DNA from: Acidilobaceae archaeon
GTDB lineage: Archaea; Thermoproteota; Thermoprotei_A; Sulfolobales; Acidilobaceae
Assembly: GCA_027013765.1 (NCBI GenBank)
Contig: JALWGG010000086.1
Span: 8,642-14,769, forward strand
DNA: 6,128 nt
Reading direction: 5' to 3'
The translations under genes were made by a program, and so were the position numbers. Positions within the stretch are counted from its first letter, which is position 1. Each line of letters opens with the position of its first letter. The notes under the pieces were generated by a model. The model was not told where the DNA came from and ran no database searches. It saw only the letters and a list, made by a program, of their open reading frames with translations. This document shows, piece by piece, positions 1 through 4,708 of this stretch.

Positions 1-114
1 AAAACAAAATAAAGATGATTATTTTTGTTTCATGGGTTTTCCCTGCCTAGTTTGGGATTAGTGTTTGCCTTGCCTTCTAATGGGTTTCAGTTTTGTTTTC
101 TGTATTTTCATTTG
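1..114 (+). other. T-rich region upstream of csa1, possible promoter
   Basis: This short non-coding stretch is very T-rich on the + strand (33 T and 6 A in positions 61-120). An A-rich element, AAAACAAAATAAAG at 1-14, is TATA-like and could drive the acquisition operon, but it would leave a leader of about 80 nt and is cut by the window edge. There are no CRISPR repeat units here. It could equally be part of a CRISPR leader lying to the left, but this cannot be judged from the fragment. Confidence 0.25.
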
Positions 115-984
115 GTGATTCGGGTGTTTGGGCCTGCTTTGAGGAGGGTGTTGCGCAGGGTTCATGGTGTTCGTGAGCATGTCCCGGGGGAGCTTAGGGG
201 TTGGAGGTGGGATGAGCCTCCTGTTAAGCCTAGGGCTTATCTGGGGCTTGGTGTTAGTGAGGTTGCTTATAGGTATTGTGAGAGTTTTAGGGATGTTTGG
301 CTTAGAAGGGTTAAGAGGGCTTCTGGTAGTGTTGGTGAGCCTCTTAGGGTTGGGCTTGTCGTCCATCAGGTGTTTCATGAGGCGGCTTGGGATTTGAGGA
401 GGCTTCTGGGTATGGGTTTGGAGCCTTGGGATGCGGCTGAGCGTTTATTGGCTAGGGCTGGTAGGGGTAGGGGCTGGCCTAGGTGGGCCGTGGGCTTGTA
501 TAAGGCTTTAATAACTATGTGGGCTGGGGAGAGTGCGGGTAGTAGCCTGCTTTATGGTGGAGTTAGCGCGGGCTGGCTACCATGGCTTAGCGAGTACCTT
601 GTAGACGGGTCTCCGCTGGGCCTATCGTCGAGGCTTAGGGTTGATGCGGTGGAGGGTGCGGGGGTTGTTGTGGAGGTTAAGTATGGCCAGGCGGACTGGA
701 GGCATTATGTAGGCTTGGCTGGCTACGCGCTAGCTCTGGAGGCTGCGTTCGAGGCACCATATGATTATGGGGTTGTGGTTAGGGTTACGGGAGTGCCCGA
801 TTCGAAGCCTAGGATCACGCTGGAGCCCGTGTATATAGGTGAGGAGTTGAGGAGGAGGTTTCTTGAGAATAGGGATGATGCTATAGATGTGATACTCTCA
901 CGCATAGATCCGGGTGTGCCTTCATCTTGCAACACGTCATGCCCCTTCTATAGTGTATGCCACCCGGGGGTGAGGGAGGGGTGA
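115..984 (+). CDS. csa1: Csa1, Cas4-like RecB-family nuclease of type I-A acquisition module
   Basis: Csa1 is a Cas4-related iron-sulfur nuclease found with cas1-cas2-cas4 in crenarchaeal type I-A loci, where it is thought to help trim prespacers before integration. In the 289-residue product I see the family signature ELRGWRW...PPVKPRAYLGLGVSEV (about residues 26-50), Cys55 in RYCESFRDVWLRR, a His motif (VHQVFH, His84/His88), the RecB active-site Asp177 (LRVDAVE) and EVK (Glu187, Lys189), and a C-terminal Cys cluster (Cys272, Cys276, Cys282). The four Cys could bind a 4Fe-4S cluster. I chose GTG 115 (TTG 112 is equally possible) because about 30 residues before LRGW fits the family as I recall it. 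The open frame continues upstream to TTG 25, but that extension is only a T-rich translated stretch. There is no clear ribosome binding site, so it may be nearly leaderless. The first 540 nt are strongly G+T-rich. The stop overlaps the cas1 start. Confidence 0.88.
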   Translation: MIRVFGPALRRVLRRVHGVREHVPGELRGWRWDEPPVKPRAYLGLGVSEVAYRYCESFRDVWLRRVKRASGSVGEPLRVGLVVHQVFHEAAWDLRRLLGMGLEPWDAAERLLARAGRGRGWPRWAVGLYKALITMWAGESAGSSLLYGGVSAGWLPWLSEYLVDGSPLGLSSRLRVDAVEGAGVVVEVKYGQADWRHYVGLAGYALALEAAFEAPYDYGVVVRVTGVPDSKPRITLEPVYIGEELRRRFLENRDDAIDVILSRIDPGVPSSCNTSCPFYSVCHPGVREG

Positions 985-1955
985 GGATTCTATTCCTAGA
1001 CGGGTATGGAGTAACACTTGCCGCGTCTCACGGTGGTCTCGTCATTAAGGAGAAGGGTGGAGGCAGGAGGAGTATCCCGTTGAGTGATGTAGATATGGTG
1101 GTAGTTGCGACTAGCGGGGTGTCGATTACCAGTAGTGCCATCAGGCTCCTTACAGGATCTGGTATAGAACTTGTTATACTAGACCATAGGGGCATACCGG
1201 TCTCAATACTGTATACAAGCCATTATACCAGGACTCCTGACACTAGGAGGGCGCAGTATGAGGCGGTCCACAATGGGTTAGCAATACAAGTCATGCAGGA
1301 GATCGCATATACTAAGGCATGGAACCAGATGTGTGTGCTACGCAAGTTCCGCCACCACGCGCCGGAGGAGGTTAATAGTTCACTAGCCTCCATACGGGAG
1401 GCGCTCGACAACCTGGCAGCAGGTCATCCTAGCATGGATGTAGCTAGGGTTAGGAGGTGGGCCATGTCGCTTGAGGCGGGTGCGGCCAAGGCCTACTGGT
1501 CGGGAATAGCATCCATACTACCCAGCGAGCTTGGATTCGATGGGAGGGACCAGGATGCCCCTGACCCTGTAAACGCCGCTCTAAATTATGGGTATGGTAT
1601 ACTCTATAGTATAGCTTGGAGGAGCCTTCTACTAGCTGGACTAGACCCCTACGCCGGCTTCCTGCACACAGATAGGAGTGGGAAGCCTGTGCTTACATTC
1701 GACTATGTGGAGGTGTTTAGAGCCCACCTTGTGGACGAGCCAATAGTCAAACTGCTACTTAGAAGGTGGAGGCCAGGCTATAGTCAGGGTAGGCTGGACC
1801 CAGGGTCTAGGAGGAGGATAGCGGAGGAGATAAACAAAAACCTATCGGCAAGCATAGGGGGTAGGAAGCTTGAGAATATAGTTAGGAGTAATGCGTTGGA
1901 GCTTGCAAGAAGCCTCAGGGCCGGGAGAGAGTATAGAGCCTGGAGGGGGTGCTAG
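981..1955 (+). CDS. cas1: Cas1, CRISPR spacer integrase
   Basis: Cas1 is the metal-dependent integrase that, with Cas2, inserts new spacers at the leader end of the CRISPR array. The product is 324 residues, a usual length for archaeal Cas1. It has the N-terminal beta domain (RILFLDGYGVTLAASHGGL and the ILDHRGIPV stretch) and the all-alpha catalytic domain. The catalytic Glu165 lies in SLEAGAAKAYW, His229 in GFLHTDRSGK, and Asp241/Glu244 in LTFDYVEVFR, so all expected metal ligands are present. A conserved NAALNYGYGILYS helix precedes the His motif. I chose GTG 981 rather than ATG 957: GTG begins the canonical first strand (MRILFLDGYG), overlaps the csa1 stop as GTGA, and has a GGTGA ribosome binding site at 969-973 with a 7-nt spacer. 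The stop TAG directly abuts the cas2 ATG, so the genes are almost surely co-translated. The gene looks intact. Confidence 0.97.
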   Translation: MRILFLDGYGVTLAASHGGLVIKEKGGGRRSIPLSDVDMVVVATSGVSITSSAIRLLTGSGIELVILDHRGIPVSILYTSHYTRTPDTRRAQYEAVHNGLAIQVMQEIAYTKAWNQMCVLRKFRHHAPEEVNSSLASIREALDNLAAGHPSMDVARVRRWAMSLEAGAAKAYWSGIASILPSELGFDGRDQDAPDPVNAALNYGYGILYSIAWRSLLLAGLDPYAGFLHTDRSGKPVLTFDYVEVFRAHLVDEPIVKLLLRRWRPGYSQGRLDPGSRRRIAEEINKNLSASIGGRKLENIVRSNALELARSLRAGREYRAWRGC

Positions 1956-2240
1956 ATGAGGGTTATGGTAGTCTATGATGTGAGCGATGACAAGAGGAGG
2001 CTAAGGTTGTCCAGGACCCTGGAGAGGTGGGGGCTAGCTAGGATTCAGAGGAGTGCATTTACAGGAGTACTCCAACCAGCCAGGGTTAGAGACTTGGAGA
2101 GGCTAGTGAGGACAATAGTGGATCCATCGACTGATATTGTACACATACTACCTGTGCAAGACCAGGATTGGAGGAGGGTCAGGGTTATTGGAAGACAGTG
2201 GGGTGAATCGATTGTACACGGAGCCACTCTACTCAAATAG
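1956..2240 (+). CDS. cas2: Cas2, structural partner of Cas1 in spacer acquisition
   Basis: Cas2 forms the central dimer of the Cas1-Cas2 integration complex; some family members also show metal-dependent nuclease activity. The 94-residue product has the typical ferredoxin-like start MRVMVVYDVSDDKRR with the conserved Asp8 at the end of the first strand. RIQRSAFTGVL (about 29-39) forms the second strand region and TDIVHILPVQ the next strand. Length and layout are normal. The ATG follows the cas1 stop with no gap and is preceded by a strong purine-rich ribosome binding site (GGAGGGGGTG, 1942-1951). The 3' end is overlapped by the likely start of cas4 in another frame, consistent with translational coupling in one acquisition operon. 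Confidence 0.95.
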   Translation: MRVMVVYDVSDDKRRLRLSRTLERWGLARIQRSAFTGVLQPARVRDLERLVRTIVDPSTDIVHILPVQDQDWRRVRVIGRQWGESIVHGATLLK

Positions 2241-2783
2241 GATACCTGTAACTATGGTAAAGGACCACGTGTACTGCCCAGCCATACCATGGATAAAGAG
2301 GTTCCTAGGATACACAGAGCCCAGGAGCCCCAGCATGGAGACTGCTAGGGTCGATGCATCATATAAGGAGAAGGTGGCCGAGGACCTAGGCTTGCCCAAG
2401 CCATGGAGGATCGAGGTGCCGGTCCAAGGGAAAAGCTTCCCTTAAGGGGTGTTGTCGATATAATCGCTGGGAATAGGAGGCTTACTGTTGTAGAGGTGAA
2501 GGCATACAATAGGAGGCTCGACAGGAGCAGGCACTTCAAGATACAGCTACTACTCTACGCCTACCTGGTAAACGAGTCCATAGGCCCAGTAAGGGAGGCC
2601 ATACTCTATATGCCAGACAGGATCCATAGAGTGGTGGTTACCTCAGAGCTGCTAGGGGAGGCTAGGAGGGCGGCAGAGTCAGCCATAAAGACGTTATCCA
2701 GCGAGGACCCCCCAAGGCCCAGGCAGCCGTCTAGGAAGTGTAGCTATTGCTGGTACAGGAGGGTTTGTCCATCCCACTACTAA
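2212..2783 (+). pseudogene. cas4: Cas4 nuclease, reading frame broken by a -1 shift
   Basis: Cas4 is a RecB-fold 4Fe-4S exonuclease that trims and orients prespacers for Cas1-Cas2. The gene lies in two frames. The 5' part carries VTMVKDHVYCPAIPWI with the first cluster Cys (Cys22 from TTG 2212) and reads to a TAA at 2443-2445. The 3' part reads through GVVDIIAG (Asp83 of a restored protein), VVEVKAY (Glu95, Lys97), QLLLYAY (Gln112, Tyr116) and the C-terminal Cys177, Cys180 and Cys186 (KCSYCWYRRVCP). One extra A in the AAAA run at 2431-2434 would join them as VQGKKLPLRGVVD and give about 190 residues, the normal Cas4 size, so nothing else is missing. The start is uncertain: TTG 2212 has GGTGA 5 nt upstream, while GTG 2203 and ATG 2254 are alternatives. 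As written, the product stops before the active site. An ATG at 2403 could start a fragment with the nuclease motifs but only three Cys. A sequencing error is a real alternative. Confidence 0.85.
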
Positions 2784-2790
2784 GGCTAGG

Positions 2791-2832
2791 TGTAAAAATA
2801 TTTATCCCCGTAGACCTATATAGATTCTGGAG
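2791..2832 (+). promoter_or_regulatory. Promoter and ribosome binding site of the csa3 pair
   Basis: An archaeal TATA-like element, TAAAAATATTTAT at 2793-2805, lies about 42 nt before the TTG start of the first csa3 gene. The usual distance from TATA to transcription start of 25-27 nt would place the start near 2825. GGAG at 2829-2832 then sits 8 nt before TTG 2841, giving a short leader with a usable ribosome binding site. A second weaker AT stretch (TATATAG, 2817-2823) is too close to the start codon to be the main TATA box. This separates csa3 transcription from the acquisition genes, although readthrough from cas4 is also possible. Confidence 0.6.
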
Positions 2833-2840
2833 ACTACGGG
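2807..2840. repeat. 7-bp inverted repeat flanking the csa3 start region
   Basis: CCCGTAG at 2807-2813 and CTACGGG at 2834-2840 are perfect inverted repeats. The left arm begins just after the TATA box and the right arm touches the TTG start codon of the first csa3. Arm centres are 27 bp apart. In DNA this could be a two-site operator for autoregulation. In a transcript reading through from cas4 it could fold and hide the GGAG ribosome binding site in its loop side. Neither role is shown by the sequence. Confidence 0.5.
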
Positions 2841-3506
2841 TTGCCTGAACGACTATTCACCGCCACACTAGGCTTCAACGAGACATATCTAGTCAACACT
2901 CTACACAGGTACGGGGCCACACGGGGCGACGGAGGCCTAATAATCACACTATACCCGGTAGTCGGCGGAGTCAGGAGGGCTTTGAACAATCTGAACGGGA
3001 TAGCCTCAGTTATGGGATTCACCATGCATGGAGTGGTTGGAATCAGGAGAGAGAGGCCCGTGGAATCAATAATAAACATCATAGATAGGATATCAGAGGT
3101 AGCCGTGGAGCACGGGTATAAGCGTGTAATAGCGGACCTGACAGGAGGACCTAGAATGGTAATCATGGCAACCATGACAGCACTACTCCTATTACCCGGC
3201 AATATAGGTGTAGAAGTCAGGGTTCAGGACGAGACCGGTGGCGAAGGAGACCTCAGGCTAGACATAGAAGTGCTGAAGGCCTCGTTAAAGGGTCTAGGAG
3301 AGAAGGGTAGGGTACTAGCATACATAGTATCAAACCCCGGTGCCTCCCCGGGAGCCATAGCTGAGGCCCTAGGACTATCACCCAAAACAGTTGCAAACTA
3401 CATAACACACCTGAAAAGGCTGGGGCTAGTAGCCCAGAAGGGTAGGGGTCGTGGCGTATATCCAACAGAATGGGGTGCAATACTATCCAAGCTAGGGAGG
3501 GTGTAG
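2841..3506 (+). CDS. csa3: Csa3-family CARF-wHTH transcription regulator (first copy)
   Basis: Csa3 proteins are dimeric transcription factors of type I-A loci. The N-terminal CARF domain has a Rossmann-like fold that binds cyclic tetra-adenylate in studied members, and the C-terminal winged helix-turn-helix binds DNA. In Sulfolobus, Csa3a activates acquisition genes and Csa3b acts on the interference promoter. In the 221-residue product I see the first CARF strand (RLFTATLGFNETYLVNTL, 4-21), the hallmark DLTGGPRM at 99-106 and a wHTH at about 157-210 with recognition helix SPKTVANYITHLKRLG (180-195) and a basic wing (KGRGRGVYPTEWG). I use TTG 2841 because it aligns with the start of the first strand and has GGAG at a proper spacing. 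It is followed 5 nt later by a second gene of the same architecture. Sequence alone does not say whether this copy is Csa3a- or Csa3b-like. Confidence 0.88.
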   Translation: MPERLFTATLGFNETYLVNTLHRYGATRGDGGLIITLYPVVGGVRRALNNLNGIASVMGFTMHGVVGIRRERPVESIINIIDRISEVAVEHGYKRVIADLTGGPRMVIMATMTALLLLPGNIGVEVRVQDETGGEGDLRLDIEVLKASLKGLGEKGRVLAYIVSNPGASPGAIAEALGLSPKTVANYITHLKRLGLVAQKGRGRGVYPTEWGAILSKLGRV

Positions 3507-3511
3507 AGGCG

Positions 3512-4156
3512 ATGGGCAGGATCCTCATAGCAACCCTGGGATTCTCCATGGACTTCATACTAAAGAGAGTGTATGATAGAGAGATGCCAACTGTGGGTGA
3601 AGTAGAGATACTGGCACTATGGACGGATGAGGGTAGCTGGGGCAGGATAATTGATGCATACAACCTCCTACGCATGACCCTAGACAAGGCCGGGGTAAGG
3701 TCGAGGCTCCGCAAAATAACATTCAGTAACAGGATCGTAGGCGACCTAAGAAAGGAGCTCCTGGAGATAGCACTAGAGAACCCCGAGGCGGAGATAGAGC
3801 TATTCCTAACTGGGGGCCCCAGAATGCTGGTGATAGCAACACTACTCGCAGCCATAAGCCTAAGAGAGGATATAGTGAAACGGGTCACAGTAACAGCCTA
3901 TGGAGAGAACTTCCCAGGTACATTAAACACTAGACTATACCAGATACTAGTCCTAAGTAGGCTGGACAAGAAGTCAGAGCTAATTCTACATGCAATCGCC
4001 AAGGGGATCACCGACAGCTCTAGGCTCATGGAGGAGGTTAAGATGCCTAAGAGTAGTTTCTACCTTAAAATCGCCGAGTTAGATGAGCTCGGGCTCATCA
4101 AAAAAGAGGGAAGAGGCAGGGTAGGCCTCCAGGAGGGCGTGGACAACGTAATATAA
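3512..4156 (+). CDS. csa3: Csa3-family CARF-wHTH transcription regulator (second copy)
   Basis: This 214-residue product repeats the CARF plus wHTH layout of its neighbour: first strand GRILIATLGFSMDFILKRV (2-20), CARF motif LTGGPRM at 99-105, and a wHTH at about 154-207 with helix MPKSSFYLKIAELDELGL (178-195) and wing KKEGRGRVG. The two copies share the RLFTATLGF / RILIATLGF start, the TGGPRM motif and the GRGRG/V wing but differ strongly elsewhere, including the recognition helix. They are therefore old paralogs that probably read different operators and perhaps different ligands. ATG 3512 was chosen over an upstream in-frame ATG at 3470 that lies inside the first copy: it begins the conserved strand and has GGAGGGTG at 3496-3503 with an 8-nt spacer. 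The gene is co-transcribed with the first copy. Its stop is followed directly by an inverted repeat and the interference promoter, so this copy is a natural candidate regulator of that promoter. Confidence 0.85.
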   Translation: MGRILIATLGFSMDFILKRVYDREMPTVGEVEILALWTDEGSWGRIIDAYNLLRMTLDKAGVRSRLRKITFSNRIVGDLRKELLEIALENPEAEIELFLTGGPRMLVIATLLAAISLREDIVKRVTVTAYGENFPGTLNTRLYQILVLSRLDKKSELILHAIAKGITDSSRLMEEVKMPKSSFYLKIAELDELGLIKKEGRGRVGLQEGVDNVI

Positions 4157-4199
4157 AGTCCAAGATAATTGGACTAAGTATATTACCAAATAACCTGGT
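4157..4199. promoter_or_regulatory. Tandem palindromes, candidate Csa3 operator of the interference operon
   Basis: AGTCCAA (4157-4163) and TTGGACT (4169-4175) are a perfect 7-bp inverted repeat around GATAA, starting one base after the stop of the second csa3. A related but imperfect copy follows: ACCA (4185-4188) and TGGT (4196-4199), with the core CCAAATAACCTGG resembling CCAAGATAATTGG of the first. Their centres (4166 and 4192) are 26 bp apart. A pair of palindromic sites at a type I-A interference promoter is known for Csa3b in Sulfolobus; that these are such sites is inference. No T tract follows, so a terminator is less likely. Confidence 0.5.
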
Positions 4200-4204
4200 T
4201 CTCA

Positions 4205-4284
4205 ATATAAATATTTAAAATACAATCCACATAGAATAGACTTATAAACTCTGATTGCAGTAGAATAACAGTGAGAATGGGTGG
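4205..4284 (+). promoter_or_regulatory. Promoter of the csa5-cas7-cas5 interference operon
   Basis: The best TATA box is CTTATAAAC at 4241-4249. It predicts a transcription start near 4270 and a leader of about 20 nt holding GGGTGG (4279-4284), 5 nt before ATG 4290. A longer AT stretch, TATAAATATTTAAAATA at 4206-4222, could be an alternative TATA with a longer leader, or an AT-rich flank. The tandem palindromes lie upstream of both, which is compatible with control by a factor bound just upstream of the basal machinery. Confidence 0.6.
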
Positions 4285-4289
4285 AACGC

Positions 4290-4496
4290 ATGAATACCGG
4301 GAGTATAGCAAGCGAGGCACCCCCCAAGAAGGGGGACAAGCTCGACCCCATAATAGACATCCTAGCATATTTCACAGCAGCCAGGAGATACGGCTATGTA
4401 GACGCTCTAGCAGGGGCACTAAACCCTGAGGTGGCCAAGGCAGTTATAGCAGATGCCCTCTCAGGGACTTCGAGGTATCTTGCAGTGGAGGAGTGA
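4290..4496 (+). CDS. csa5: Csa5 small Cascade subunit, N-terminal part
   Basis: Csa5 (Cas11-type small subunit) is a mostly helical protein of the type I-A Cascade. This ORF encodes 68 residues; DPIIDILAYFTAARRYGYVDALAGALNPEVAKAVIADAL (about 19-57) resembles the helical N-terminal half of Csa5, and the position directly before cas7 is the expected one. As I recall the family, Csa5 is usually 100-150 residues, so this product looks too short. The next ORF, in the -1 frame with a 4-nt GTGA overlap, could supply the missing C-terminal helices (combined about 134 residues). ATG 4290 was preferred over the in-frame GTG 4281 because of the GGGTGG ribosome binding site. Either one nucleotide has been lost before 4494, or Csa5 is made as two coupled pieces. 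Assignment is by weak similarity plus context. Confidence 0.65.
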   Translation: MNTGSIASEAPPKKGDKLDPIIDILAYFTAARRYGYVDALAGALNPEVAKAVIADALSGTSRYLAVEE

Positions 4497-4693
4497 GTAG
4501 AGAGAGATGCGTCAAATGCCCCCTAATAGACTCCGGGAGCCTGAGAAACGCTATAGACCTGCTAGACTGGCTATTAGATAAGCCCGGAGAACGATTCTTC
4601 AAGACAATCAGGAGCATCACGCTCAAGGCACTAAGCAGGGCTCCAGGCCTTAGAACCCCCACCTGTAGCGAAGGTGGGGAATCAAGCGGGTGA
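4493..4693 (+). CDS. Small ORF, probable C-terminal part of Csa5
   Basis: The 66-residue product starts at a GTG that overlaps the preceding stop (GTGA). It holds a Cys pair (RCVKCP, Cys6 and Cys9) and then a helical stretch SGSLRNAIDLLDWLLDK and FFKTIRSITLKALSRAP (about 14-51). That stretch looks like the C-terminal helices of Csa5, whose N-terminal half is encoded just upstream in another frame. The last 15 residues (GLRTPTCSEGGESSG) look non-conserved; their DNA forms a GC-rich hairpin. Translation as a separate protein would depend on coupling, since GGAGGA lies directly against the GTG with no spacer. The frame is also open back to 4430, so a frameshifted fusion anywhere in 4430-4493 would read on. 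It could instead be an independent small protein. Confidence 0.5.
   Translation: MSRERCVKCPLIDSGSLRNAIDLLDWLLDKPGERFFKTIRSITLKALSRAPGLRTPTCSEGGESSG
4657..4679 (+). repeat. GC-rich hairpin just upstream of cas7
   Basis: CCCCACCT (4657-4664) and AGGTGGGG (4672-4679) form a perfect 8-bp stem with a 7-nt loop (GTAGCGA), ending 29 nt before the cas7 ATG. Separately, ACCCCC at 4655-4660 is complementary to GGGGGT at 4694-4699, which is part of the cas7 ribosome binding region. The two pairings use the same C run and exclude one another. A role in mRNA processing or in setting the amount of Cas7 made relative to Csa5 is possible but not shown. Confidence 0.55.
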
Positions 4694-4708
4694 GGGGGTG
4701 AGCCTGGA

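Noticed and set aside
25..114. N-terminal extension of csa1 from TTG 25.
   Set aside because: It is a hydrophobic, Phe-rich stretch from T-rich DNA with no family similarity; the usual Csa1 length fits a start near 112-115.
58..378. Antisense open frame opposite csa1.
   Set aside because: It is Pro/Asn/Lys-rich low-complexity sequence caused by the G+T-rich coding strand of csa1.
957..980. ATG 957 as the cas1 start.
   Set aside because: It would add eight residues (MPPGGEGG) before the conserved first strand; GTG 981 has a well-spaced ribosome binding site and the GTGA overlap.
2137..2211. Upstream part of the cas4 first frame inside cas2.
   Set aside because: It is a shadow of cas2 with no Cas4 similarity before about residue NRIPVTMV; the start is placed at TTG 2212.
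2428..2434. Programmed -1 ribosomal frameshift in cas4.
   Set aside because: GGGAAAA is not in the right phase for the X-XXY-YYZ rule in the upstream frame, and four A residues are few for transcriptional slippage; mutation or sequencing error is simpler.
3253..3888. Long antisense open frame (211 codons) opposite both csa3 genes.
   Set aside because: It has no recognisable motif and mirrors two well-supported + strand genes; it is open because of their codon bias.
4157..4175. The dyad after the second csa3 as a transcription terminator.
   Set aside because: The stem is AT-containing with no T tract after it, and archaeal termination usually relies on T-rich runs; the position and second copy fit an operator better.
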